Shown here in pieces: positions 21,692-33,539 of a stretch of DNA of 64,000 bases. Source of the DNA: Symsagittifera roscoffensis (lineage: Eukaryota > Xenacoelomorpha > Acoela > Convolutidae). The stretch's first letter is position 1, and each line of letters starts with the position of its first letter. The notes under the pieces are model-generated. The model searched no databases. It had not been told where the DNA came from and worked only from the letters and a program-made list of their open reading frames with translations. Location: assembly GCF_963678635.1 (NCBI RefSeq), contig NC_087065.1, positions 46,874,381 through 46,938,380 on the forward strand. Direction: 5' to 3'. A program made the position numbers and the translations under genes.

Positions 21692-24600
21692 TTATTCTTT
21701 TTAACATCATGACCGGCAGAACCGTTAACGAGCACTCCGCGCCGAGCGGATGCTCACATTAACGCCCTTAATAGGCCTAAACCGCCGGGGCGGAGGGGTA
21801 GTTTGGAACGCGGAAGCCTTCCGGATTACCGTGAATAGCTTTTTAACTTAGTTAAGACCGAAAATTCACGAACCAGGAAGGGTGGGGGGATTCGCGGTCC
21901 CGTCATCTCCTGAATGGTTTGTGACCAAAAACACTTAAAGATATAAATAAAACCAAACAAAAAGTAGTATAGTACCCAAGAAAAACAAAAAACATTAAAA
22001 AATTACGAAAAAACCAAAAACAGCAAAAAAGTAAAAAAAATCAGTAGAAATCATCCCCCCAGACAAGATGTGATCCGACCCCCCCTTTTGTTGTTGATAG
22101 ATATATTGTTGTTACAGGCATTTATATCAGTCAAGATTGTTACGATCAGTTTTGGAGCCCATTTGTGAGGCTTGTACTGTAGGGTTATTTGAGCATTTAA
22201 GCACGTTAATGATAAATTGCGCTCAATCCGGAAGGGTCAGCTGATTTGCGCTCAATTCGGAAGGGTCTTGGGAGAAGACTGATCCGGCAAGCAGTACAAG
22301 GAGCAACAAGAAGGGGCTCAACGACAACAACAATCGACTGTTGGGTATCGTTAGCAAGTTTTGTGTCCCTTTTGGTACAAAAATTAAGATAGTAATCTGT
22401 GGGGGGCTCGACAGTGCTGCACTGTAGTGACCCTTCACCGAACTGCGAATATCCGAGTTAAGCACCTTAATTCGGATATTAAACAAACCCGGAGGGGTAT
22501 AGTATCACCACTATTATTAATTATATAGCCTATATTAATAGTCTTATATCGTTTTTCAGTCAAAAACAACGAAAACAGACCGGTTTTTAGGGTCAAAATA
22601 GCGATATTTTGATCCCCCCACAAGTCGCCTATTTTTGAGATATCGATATTCTTTGAAACGGAAAAAAGCGCTAAGTTAGTGTGTTACATCGTAACTGCAC
22701 TACCACAATAGATAGAACCGGTTAAGTTTAGTCCGGAGGTGGTCGGAACTATTTTGGTACCGAAAACTGAAATTTCGTGATTTTTGAGAAAACGGAACAC
22801 TATAAATTTAGAAATTTTTTTGAAATTTTTGAGTTACGACAGTAAAAATAGTTGTTCGGACAACGTCCACTAGTGAATCTACAAGTTTTAAAACCCGCTA
22901 CCCGAAAGCCTTCCGGGTTGCGGAGAAATCGAACTTAACGTGTTTGATTTGGTGGATTCATCAATCCGGAGGGGTACAGGTAGCATAGTTTTTAGCAAAT
23001 TTCTTCTACAAAAGCGTTTTAGATCGGGTTTTTTTGCATTGAACTAGAAGAGTATAGGCATTCTGAGCTCGGGCAATAATTGTTAGGACGAAAGTACCAG
23101 ATTTGCGGAAAAAGTTAGGCGGAACCTATAAGAGAGAAAATCTTTGAGTTTAGAAGAAAGACGTTTTGGTTAATAACTTTGGAAATACTGGACATATCGA
23201 GTTGATCTTGGTACCAATAGATCAGAAATTAGCTGAGCTTACTCATAGGGACAAAAGTTTTTCGGAAAAATAAGCGTGAAAATTTTTTGAGATTGTTTTT
23301 AGCAAATTCACCAATTAGGAAGGGTAGACCCTTCACGTTTTATAAATTTCTTTTAGAAAAGCCCTTATACCCCTACTAGAAGGTGATAGCGGTTGAATAA
23401 AGTAACTTTAGGCTGTGCTAGACGAAAAGGGAAGGCTAAAGGCACGGCAAAACCTTAATCGAGCCGAAGTTAGGCGAGCGATAAGACCCTTCACCGTTAG
23501 TGTGAATTGTCAAATAAGAGGCTTAACTTCAATCCGGAAGGGTCTAGGAAAGTAGCACATACCCTTCCCAGTTAATTGAAAGAGCAAAATTGCATCGGAG
23601 AACGTATCCGGAGGGGTATAGGTTGAAAGAAGGTAAACTCCGAAAAGCTACTTTTACAAAACCGGAGGGCTCCCAATCCGGAGGGGTCAAAGGTTTTTCA
23701 AGTTAGGAGGGGTCCGAATCCGGAGGGATCTTATAGTTGCTAATTCGGAGGGGTCCAAATCCGGAGGGGTCTTATATTAACTAACTCAGAGGGGTCCCAA
23801 TCCGGGGGGTCTAGATTCTGCCAGTCCGGAAGGGTCCTATTTGTGCCAACACGGAGGGGTATTATTTTATTAAAGGACTTAGGTAGACGAAAGAAAGACT
23901 AAAAAGTGAGAGCTATTAGGTTAGTAGCACACAGGCTAGGTATCAGTGACTGCACTGGTAACTTGCCTTTCAATAAGAACCAGACCAAAACAAAACAGGT
24001 CCGAACTCGGATATTCGCGACACTAAGTCTAAATTAAAAAGTGCGTGATTCATTGGTGTGGATTGTAACATAATACGTTTTTGGGAAAAGTGACTGCCCT
24101 GAGGATTTTAGTAGGTCTAGCTCGGGCAGTCCAAAGGCAGATAGGTAACATAGTACTCGGTGGGTGCAATAGACGCCCACTTGAGAAAATTACTGCCTTC
24201 AAAGTTTTGTCTGTTTGGTGCAGCACCGAGCAGGGAAAGCTTTTTCTTTAAAAGACAGGTTCGACTATTGTACTGCGACAGACTAAGAGTACATTACACA
24301 TACATTTTTTTTTTCATAGAGGTATTCATAGTCTGACATTAAATATATATTTTGTTTTTTGATTTTAAATCAACATAAACTGTGCTTGATTGGGTAGTGA
24401 GTACACTATCTTTTAAATTAACTGATAACATCATATTGTGCTAGTTTTCAAATCTTACCACCTATAATCGGTTAGTGTGAATAAATTTTATACAAACTGT
24501 ACTCTGATAACATACAGGGATTCGTGGTCACTATTTAATAGAATCTTGTGAAAATTATTGTGTTGTGTCATTATTATTGTTAATAAAACTATAAGGTCTC

Positions 24601-24792
24601 TAGCAATCGAGTTAAGTATAGGCATTAAAAAGTGACAAATAGAGAATGAGTCTAGACAAGTCAAGGATACCAAAACGAGGTAATAGCTCTAGGAAATTCA
24701 TACCTGAAAAGCAAAGAAAAACGATGACCGATCCTTTTGTGGATTGGATCAAGCGATCCCGGTCCGACAAATGAGAGACGGTTTCAGGCAGA
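21692..24792 (+). other. Structured, repeat-rich untranslated leader of element 1
   Basis: 3.1 kb without a long ORF. The motif tccggaggggt (or ccggaagggtc) appears about 20 times between 22230 and 23870, many copies pairing with an upstream acccttc or ccttcc to form stem-loops. Examples: 21826-21889 (CGTGAAT with ATTCACG), 22429-22497 (AATATCCGA with TCGGATATT), 22914-22976 (AAATCGAAC with GTTTGATTT inside CCTTCCGG...CCGGAGGGG), 23489-23532, 23562-23620 and 23322-23336 (GAAGGGT-ag-ACCCTTC). Likely roles in such a place are packaging, dimerisation or internal ribosome entry; none is shown. A short relic ORF (from 24645) just before Gag is frameshifted. Confidence 0.75.
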
Positions 24793-27400
24793 ATGGTTGA
24801 AACGAGAAGTCAGAAGACCTCAGAAGAGCGAAAAGAACTGTTAGAAGTGGAGGTCAATACGGACCATACCATGAACGACAACCAGGAAGTAAATGGACTG
24901 GAAGGGAGAGGCAGAAGGCTGGCGAGTGAATCTACTCCGGTAGAACAAGGCCATGATTTTGTCACTTCCACCGGGACATTGGATCGAGAGGAAATATCGG
25001 AACTGTCCGACATCTCGACTGAAATAGCGACAACTAGAAGATCTCCGACAGACAACACCATGATGGCAGGCGGAACTGGGAAACAAACAACGTCATCATC
25101 ATTCTCAGAAAGAATGAAGAACACCTTCGGAAACATCTTTCCATTCAGCATGGGAGGAGGAGCAGGAAATGACGGTGAATCCCAGGAGGAAGAGGATGAA
25201 GAGGAGCAAGGGGACTTTGGATCTCAAGTCAGCCTCAATAGTTCGATCCAGGAAAATGAGGCACACGTCGGAAGAGAGACTGGAACCATGGACAAATTTG
25301 GTGTAGTGACAACGATAAGCAAAGAGGCAAACACACCGGGCCAGTCAAAAGACTTCGCGATTAGGACAAGTTCAGAGCCACAAACTGGAGAGAATTGAAC
25401 CAGAGGGCTAGGCAACGCGTTAGCGGATCCTGAAATAGATAATGAAAAGACGTCGAAGCAGAGAGTTAAGGCCCGGATCTCGACCAGCACGAAGCTACCT
25501 GGGACCGACAGGGTTACACCACCACTAGTGACGCTACTCGTGGATAACGGGGCAGCACTAGAGGAAGCCTTAAACAACATAGTGGACAGTTTAGGAGAAC
25601 AAAACGAGCAGATGTCAATAAGGATGAGTGAACTAGAAAGGGCAGTTCACATTGAAAGAGAGAGTCTGCGGGAAGAAATAAACCGCAACAGACAAGAACT
25701 TGGCAGGAGCGAAAAACGCTTGAAAGAAAGAACGGACAAATATATGGCAAGGAACTTGTCGCGAATGACAAGAGAGGCGGAACAGCGAGAGTTACGCTTA
25801 AGAGACGACATGGAGAAGTTAAGAATTCAACAAGAGCAGTCTCTTGGGACTCTTGACACAAAGATAGACGCGATGATGGAGAGGCGAACTCAGGCTATCA
25901 TGGATAGGTTGGACGGGCTACTAAGCAGCAAGAGTGGACCAAAAGAAGGAGAACCGAACTCGGGAGGTCCCAGCAGGGAACCGAGGGTGAACTTCAATGA
26001 ACATCAAAAGAGGAAGACGTATGGATCCACTAGAGGCAGGGGCAGTTCATCAGGCTATGCCACAAGGGGTAATGGAGCATGGGGCCCGAACAGTAGAGCA
26101 AGTTCAACGGGGAACAGACAGACCTATAACGAACGACCAACGCAAGGCACACATGCGACAGGGAGAAGTGATTCCGGCAACAGGGGGCATGCAAGCCCGA
26201 GGAGGAGTCATGTGGGCCAAGAGGGAAAAACTCACGGCGATTCGGATTGCAGGGATGCACCGCATACCGAGCCTTTGACGAGGTGTGAGGACACTCAGGC
26301 GGGACACTCAAGGGATGCTACGGCAATGGCCACAGCATTTGAACCACTAAACAGGTCTTTGGAGACATTCCTGACAAGGTTATCCAGAACCAATGAACGC
26401 ATTGAGAAGTCCAGAAGAGTCTTTAAGAAACCAAGATGCTACAAAGACGAATCTGATGGCTGTAGTGATACCTGGATAGAGGTAATGAAGCTGCATTTCG
26501 AGGAGGAGAACTTGTCGAAGAGACAGGAATGCAGCGCGCTCACCAGCAACATAGAAGGGACAGCCCTGAACTGTGTCATGGCCAAGAAGCAATATCAATG
26601 TGACACTGCTGAGAAGATCTTCGAAATCTTGTTAAACCGTTTTGGATCAGGGGTGCAGGGGCACCAGGCGATGATGCGCTTCGAGAAACGGAGGCAACGA
26701 GAAGATGAAACGATAGACAAGTTTCCCGATGATTTGGAAATGCTGAGAAGACGCAGCCAACCGGATGAGTCAAACCGAAGGCTGAACCTGGCCGTAGCCT
26801 CAAAATTCATCGATGGTGTGAAAAATGATGAACTTCGTACGATGCTAGCAACGCATTACACACCACTATCAACTAATGCGCCAACACCGGAGGAGTTGAG
26901 GCTCAAATCAAAAGAGTATCTTTTGTTGAAACCTCCTTCGAGATCTGGATATTACAAGAACAATTATGGCAATTTTAACAACGGACCAGCAAACCAAGGG
27001 AATAATTGGTACAAACCGAGGGATGATATGGACAAGAGACGCTCTTGTGCTAATTGCAGTTCAACGGACCATCATGTGTCAGCATGCCCAGCTTACAAAC
27101 AAGGCATGAAAGCAATAGGCTTTAGCCTCGAGGACGAAGATGCGTCAGAATTGGACCATGAGGATTTCATGAGAGGAGTAATTGCGAAATTCGGCCCGAG
27201 ATGTTTCTTTTGCAACTTGGAAGGTCATTTTAAATCAGATTGTCCGCAATTCTGGGATGCAGTGGCAGACATCAAGCATCCAAGACATGAAGAAGCTTTA
27301 TCAGGAGTGAAAGCCAGCAAGGCTCGACTTTTGAGTGAAGCAGAGGCACGCAGAAAGGATAAACCTCAAGAGCTGGCGGCAAAGAAAATGCAAGCGGTAA
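24793..27400 (+). pseudogene. Element 1 ORF1, Gag region (one nonsense codon)
   Basis: Structural Gag. Frame 24793-25398 (MVETRSQKT..., acidic, Ser/Thr-rich) ends at a TGA (25396-25398), and the same frame continues into the 905-codon frame starting at 25528, so the stop is a nonsense mutation in one ORF. The second part has a strong coiled coil (first ~120 residues), a Gly/Ser/Arg-rich linker, a capsid-like retrotransposon Gag domain (about residues 298-470, FKKPRCYKDESDG...IDKF.DDLE) and two CX2CX4HX4C zinc knuckles (CANCSSTDHHVSAC near 508; CFFCNLEGHFKSDC near 562). Element 2 has the same order. Knuckles bind the genomic RNA. No frameshift separates Gag from Pol. Confidence 0.88.
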
Positions 27401-27639
27401 TAGAGGAGACACGTGAGCCGGAACCAGCAACTGCGGCTCATGACTTCAAGATCGATTATAAGGCAGCCGCGAGGGATGCTCTAAATAGAGTGCAGCAGGA
27501 ACTAGTGACGAAAGAAATCGAACAAAAAGTGAAACTTGAACTGGAGAATGAAAAACTTCAGGAGCAACTGAATACGTTCGAAGCAACGGAGTTCGAGGAA
27601 ACTAAAGCACCAAGCAGTTTGAGCATGAAGCTTAATGTG

Positions 27640-28436
27640 ATCTCCGGTCAGAGGTTCGGCATGGTGCCGCAAGGAAGCAAGATACAGTCGATAATCTCAG
27701 TGGCTGGACATCAGGTGATCAGAAATCTGAGTGAACCATCCGAGTTCACTTTGATGCATTTGGACACATATGCAGATTATCTGAGGCAGGTGGAGCCACG
27801 CACCGAGTCGAGAGCTGTGCGAGCACTACTAACGACGGGTGGCCCACGCACGAAGAAACTTCATGGACGCTACCTAGAAGTCTATGGGCCGTATCAAGTA
27901 ATGCTGAACGTGGATGGAATCAGTATCTACACCAGGACTTATGTAACAACAGATGATGACCAAATGGGGCAGATCTATTTGGGAGAAGAGGAACTCAAAG
28001 TCCGCAGGATAGGCCATGACGCCATGATGGAAAAAGACGCAGTACACGTTGGGTATGAAGCAGATGTGACCGCACATCTGCTCGACACCAACGGAACAAA
28101 AATCGGAGTCCCAGGGCTTCTGGACACAGGAGCGGTAGTGAGTGTGATGCCGACAAAGACTTGGGAAAGAATGGGCTTCACGCGGGAAGATCTAATCCAA
28201 CGAATCTCCGACTGGCCGCAGCCAATCGAGGAGCTATCTACGTAGCCGGAAAAACATCAATAACGGTCCTCCACATGGGAGGACGAGATCTTTGGATGAG
28301 CTTCCTGGTGGTAGAGAATCTGGACGACGCCGACCAATTCATCCTGGGCAGAGATTTTGTCAGGAATTTTGACGTGATGATTGACTTGAACAACGGTCTG
28401 ATACGGATTAGAAACCCGGACCGAAAGTATGTTTAG
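27640..28436 (+). pseudogene. Element 1 ORF1, aspartic protease region (frameshifted, then stop)
   Basis: Retropepsin domain. GLLDTGAVVSVMP (DTGA triad at about 28122-28133) is the catalytic motif, and the second half has FLVVENLDDADQFILGRDF, the usual hydrophobic-Gly-Arg-Asp pattern. The reading frame slips near 28190-28200, right after the active site, and the downstream frame then meets TAG at 28434-28436, where element 2 has a sense codon. The region before the protease (NLSEPSE..., RALLTTGGPR...) is well conserved with element 2 but unassigned; it may help shape Gag-PR processing. Confidence 0.85.
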
Positions 28437-28484
28437 AGACCAATTAATAGGATAATAACAGACGAAAACAAGGTACCAATTTTT

Positions 28485-30410
28485 TTGGATAGAAAAGTAA
28501 AATTACAACCAGGACAAGCTGTGGTAGCAATTTTTAGAATGAGAAAATTGAATTCGTTAAGTGATAGTAAACAGGTTTGCTTAGTACCGAATCCAAATAG
28601 TCAGAGTTCGGTGATTTTAGGCCGGAGCTTCTCGGTAACGCGAAACGGACTGTGTGTCAGTGTGTTGTTGAACACACTGGACACCACGGTTTCAATCCAG
28701 CGTGGAAAGAAGCTTGGCTACGCTTTGCCGATGAGGACCGACTATGAGGAGACACAAAACTTGAAGAAATATAGTGTGAAAGACTGTCCTTATCATGCCA
28801 ATAAAGATAAAATTTTAAAGAGGATTAATGAATTAAAATTTATTCATAAATTGTTTTCAATGAAATCCGAAACGGACGACGGCTTATCAAGCTGCTCGAA
28901 TTTTCCGGAACGCCCCTCTTCATATGAACTAGAATCTGACAAACCGGTTTTGCCAGAGATAGAACATTTAAAAGGGAAAATAGGTGAGGGAGATTTCGAA
29001 AAATTACGGGACCTCCTAAATCGGAACGCAGATGTATTTTCAAAACATAAGGCGGATATCGGTTGCTGTAATTTCGTCGAAATCGAACTAGAAGAGGGCG
29101 CCGTTCCCCATAGGGAAGGCGCAAGACGAATGACGCCACACAAATCGGAAGCGTGCCGAGCGGAAATAGAAATGTTGCTTGAATACGACATAATAGAACC
29201 CTCGAAATCGCCATGGGCTTGCGGGGTAGTAATGGCGAAAAAGAAAGGGGGGCAGCTTAGATTTTGTTGCGACTTTCGTTACTTGAACGCGGTAACGATA
29301 AAAGATGCGTACCCGATACCGCGAATAGACGAGAGCCTATCTAAACTTGGTGATGCCAAGTTCTTCACCACAATGGACTTAGGTTCTGCCTTCTGGCAGG
29401 TCCCTCTGCGAAAGAAGGACAGAGAGAAAACCGGATTCGCGTGCGAATTGGGATTGTACCAGTGGAAGAGGATGCCCTTCGGCTTGTGCAATGCAACGGC
29501 CACTTTTCAAAGAACGATGGCTCAGGCTTTGACGAAAGTGACCAAGAAGTACGGGAATCTCGTGATGTGTTAGGTGGATGACGTAGTCATAGCGACACCG
29601 ACCCTGGAAGACCACATTGATAGGCTCGATGAGGTCTTTGGATGCATGAAAAGAGCAGAATTAAAGTGCAAACCATCGAAATATGAAATCCTTAGGGATT
29701 CGATAAAGTACCTAGGAAGAATGGTGGATAGGCATGGTGTGAAGCCGGACCCGGAAGCAGTGGAAGCAGTGTTGACATGGAAGGCCCTCAGGACGGACAC
29801 ACAGCTCCTGAGCTTCCTAGGGTTTGCCAATTACTACCGAGAATTCATAAAAGGATATGCGGACAAGGTGTACCCGATGCTGAAGCTGATGCGCAACAAA
29901 GGGAAAAAGTTCGAATGGAACGATGAGGCACAGGTTGCTTTCGAGAACATAAAGCGGGAACTGTGCGAAGCGCCAGTGCTGGGCATGCCTACAGAAAAGG
30001 GCATGTATGTTCTAGACACAGACGCATCGGTGGTGGCCATCTCAGGAATCTTGCATCAAGAGCAAGAATGGAATGGAAGAACAGTTCTCCGTCCCATTGC
30101 ATACGGCAGCAAAGTCTTGAGTGACACAGAGATGAAATATGGCGCACCAAAAGCAGAAATGTTTGCAGTAGTCACCTTCGTGGAAAAGTACCGTGTAAAC
30201 TTGGGGAGCGTTCCCTTCAAGTTACGCGTGGACAACAGAGCGTTATCCTGGTTGAAGACCTACTCGATGGATCAGAGTTATATTGGTAGATGGATAGTAA
30301 GATTGGATGGCTACCATATGATAATCGAACATAGGATGCGTGATAAACACCAGAATGCTGACAGCCTCAGCAAGAAAACTGAGTTCTATGAAAGATTGGA
30401 GCAGAAGCAG
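28485..30410 (+). pseudogene. Element 1 ORF1, reverse transcriptase and RNase H (YVDD lost)
   Basis: RT fingers and palm: PSKSPWACGVVMAKKKGG, LRFCCDFRYLNAVT, YPIPRID, MDLGSAFWQVPL, MPFGLCNATATFQ. The catalytic motif reads stop-VDD: TAG at 29571-29573 replaces the Tyr codon that element 2 keeps (YVDD). The same frame continues to 30992. RNase H follows with DTDAS (30019), an Asp at RVDNRALSW and NADSLSKK near 30357. RT makes cDNA from the element RNA and RNase H removes the template. With the YVDD stop, a 472-codon downstream frame remains open, but the enzyme cannot be made without readthrough. Confidence 0.92.
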
Positions 30411-31600
30411 GCCAATAAGGCGGAAATAAAGGAGGGATTCTCGTTTCTGGACAAGGAAATTTATGAAGCGCTTCCCTTAACGAGATGGTTGGATAAGTCT
30501 GGACATCCAATTCCAGGGCACCCTGAGTTACCTGTAGAGAAAGCAGCCGAGATAAAGATCCTATCCAAGGAGGACCCGGTCCCCTTGGATCTGTTGCTGC
30601 GCTCGAACCTGGTCCAGCAAGAACTCTCTCGCATGAACATAAACAGCCTCTCATTATTGGATAAAACGGTGCAAGTCACACCGCAAGTGATGCGGATGCT
30701 GGGTGGATTGTTAGAAAGAGAAGTGACCAGAGATGACCCAGAGTGGACTGCTGCAGTGGCATCGCTAACAGTCAGTGAGAAAGTGAAGATCATGCCGTCC
30801 AGACGACAGCACGAAGAGAACGAGAGGGATTGTAGGACAATAGTTCAGCAACTAGTATCCTCAATACCCCAAGAGATTTTAACCAGTACTTCTTACGGAC
30901 AGAAAGAACAGGGGAGCAGCAAGCGAAGGAAAACCGTCACCTTTGTGGACCGGGTTAAAGAGGGTGAAGAGGTAGAACAAAATCTGCTGTAAGACTATTT
31001 GTCCGGGGAGAAGGATGATGAGAAGAACCAGCGATCACAAGATCAACATCCGGGACGAGAAAATTTGTCCGGGGAGTCTGAGATAAACGAGAAAATTCCT
31101 GATGAGAAACAGGACCTAGAGAACAAGGTTTTGTCAGGGGAGTTCAGATGGATGCGAAGAAAGCACAGACATGATCTGGAGGAGAGTGCAGTCTCCAGCA
31201 CAACCTCTTCAACGGATGATAATTCAGGAAGCTCAGGAATGGAAACCTATTCAGACAGGAATTCGAGCTCGGGATCAGAACTGTCAGAACTGGCAATACA
31301 CACGCTACTAGTGGAAACTCGGGCAAGGGACCTGGACAGAGAGGTGTACCAGGATCCTGACAGTGATCGCTACCTAATACCAAGCGAAAGAGTCTTTGAC
31401 AACGCAGCGGATGACTTAGAGACAATAGCGGTATCGAAACGTTCGATAAGCCTGTTGCCGCAGAAAGAGGTAGTCAGGACTGATCTTCAGCCGTTTGAAC
31501 AAGAGACACAACCGTTGGCGAAGATTTGGTGCGTTAAGATGGAAGAAGACACACATCAGCCCAACGAGCTGAATAGTCAGATGAGAGTCATGAAGACATA
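30411..31600 (+). pseudogene. Element 1 ORF1, long linker between RNase H and integrase
   Basis: About 400 residues, acidic and Ser-rich, unusually long for this position. TAA at 30990-30992 interrupts the frame. Just after it the tetrapeptide LSGE occurs three times (31000, 31066 and 31132), each encoded by the same DNA motif TTGTCCGGGGAG or a one-base variant. Element 2 carries the same linker with ESGE and LSGE. No domain recognised. Confidence 0.6.
31000..31143 (+). promoter_or_regulatory. Three internal polypurine-tract-like motifs, element 1 linker
   Basis: TGTCCGGGGAG at 31000, TGTCCGGGGAGT at 31066 and TGTCAGGGGAGT at 31132, spaced exactly 66 nt. All are preceded by T-rich bases, like the U-box before retroviral tracts, and read LSGE in frame. 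They could be peptide repeats or extra priming sites. Confidence 0.45.
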
Positions 31601-32900
31601 CTTGAAGGCGAGATACAGACTCTCGGACCTTCTAAGAGCGCAGAGAAATGATCGCATGACAAGCAACCTGAAAAGGTGGATCGAGAATGGTTCTCCGGAT
31701 AAAGGGGACCTCGAGGAAGATAGTTATCGCATCCTGAGACAATACTTCATGCAGAAGGAAGGGAGGTTATATTTGAACAAGGACGGGATCGTGGCTTGCA
31801 AAAAAAGGGAGGAAGACAGAGTCCTATACAAGTATAACGCGATAGTGTTACCGCAACTCTATCAGACAGAACTATTATTCAGGTCACATGATCAAATGGG
31901 CCATCAGGGGATCGACAAAGTATATCAGAGGATCCTGAAGCGCTTTGAGTGGCCTGGGATGAAAAAGGCATGCGAGAAATGGGTAACAGCATGTCTGTCA
32001 TGCCAACAGGTCAAGAATCCAAGGAAGTTGCGATTTCCTTTACAATCGATCGAGTCGTCTGAATTCAACGAGCTGGTGCAAATAGATCACCAAAAGATAT
32101 GCATGACAGACAATGGTTACAATCAGGTGCTGGTCATGATAGATCATTTTACGAAGTATGCAGATGCCGTGCCCTGCATAACTGCCTCGGCGGAAGAGAC
32201 ATGCGACCACCTGATCAATACGTGGATAGCAAGACATGGTTGTCCGATGACGTTTCAATCGGATAATGGAACAGCTTTCGTAGGAGAGCTTACGAAAGAG
32301 CTTATGAGACGCTCACAGGTCGCTCAGGCTCACTCCACGACATACCACCCTCAGACGAATGGCTTAGTGGAAAGACAGAATAGGACGTTAGTGTCGATGC
32401 TGAGAGTATATTGTTCCAGGTACATGACCGATTGGGACAGATACCTTCCACAGGTGATGGGAGCATATAATAGCACGCAACACTCCACCACTGGAGTCAG
32501 TCCACACATGATGCTAACTGGACACGAAAAGTCTTTACCCTTAACCTTCTTCTACCCAGAATATGAGGGAAAGAAAACATCCCCACAGGTCTACGTGAGG
32601 GATGTGATCAGACGCCAACAGGAGTTGAACGATTTGTGTAGACAAAATACTCAGCAGGCACAGGCAAGGCAGAGGAAAAGATTCGACAAGAAAGCAGCTG
32701 GTGCAAAGGCTTACTCGGTGGGAGACTACGTATGGGTATTCCAGAACGTTATACCACCGAAAGGGACGAAAAAGCTCCTAAAAAATTGGAGGGGACCCTT
32801 CATGATTACAGAGGTGCACCAGGAGGGACGTTTTATAGACTGAGTACTGGCCGAGCCGCCCATTACGAGAATATAAAGCCTCACAATCCATCGACAGAAG
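31601..32900 (+). pseudogene. Element 1 ORF1, integrase (frameshift after GPF motif)
   Basis: Zinc-binding domain HDQMGH...CLSC (HX4H and CX2C, 31885-32005). The catalytic core carries DDE: VQIDHQ (32086), FQSDNG (32260), GLVERQN (32367). The C-terminal module carries WRGPFMITEV (GPY/F type, about 32786-32815) and is typical of Ty3/Gypsy. A one-base loss near 32833 shifts the frame: the first frame stops at 32843 and the protein continues in the frame open from 32732. The integrase would insert the cDNA. All three catalytic residues are still encoded. Confidence 0.92.
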
Positions 32901-33539
32901 ACTGGTGCATACCTGCAGACATGGAAGAAGGGGGTTATCTAATGATGGACCCTGCTTGTGAGGTCAATGAGAAGGGCACCAGGGAAAATAACGATAGAAA
33001 TGAAGTCATAGAGGAAGGAACAAGTACACCACTGGACCTGAACCCAAATGAGGTGATTGAAGCAGACGATGAAACTTTACCCTACGCAGAAGAGGACTGG
33101 CAAGATCGTGAACAAAGGGAGGTTCCTAAGAACTTGGAACCGGATCTTCCGTTCACCATACAGACTCGTCAGAAGGACGGGATGAGACCAAGAAAGAAAT
33201 ACAATCCTTACGGTGACGACTTTGTAGTGGATAGGATAGATCTAAAGAAGATAGTGGAGGAAGTAGTGGGTCTAGAGGAAATAACTGTGTCACAAGATGA
33301 GTGGGTTGACGACTGGTCGAAACCCGAGGTAGAATTCGACGACGAGCAACAGCAGTCATATGAACAAGACTTGACGAACCTGCGTGTCTTAGAGTGGCTG
33401 AATGAAACGACCTCGGATCCTGAGGAGACCAGTGTCACAATTCAAGACGTAGATCGTGAAAGCGTGAAATTCATCAAGACCGAACGAGATGATCCTTCCT
33501 GGGCTGCCCAGGAAGGACGACTACTCATTCCAGCTTCTA

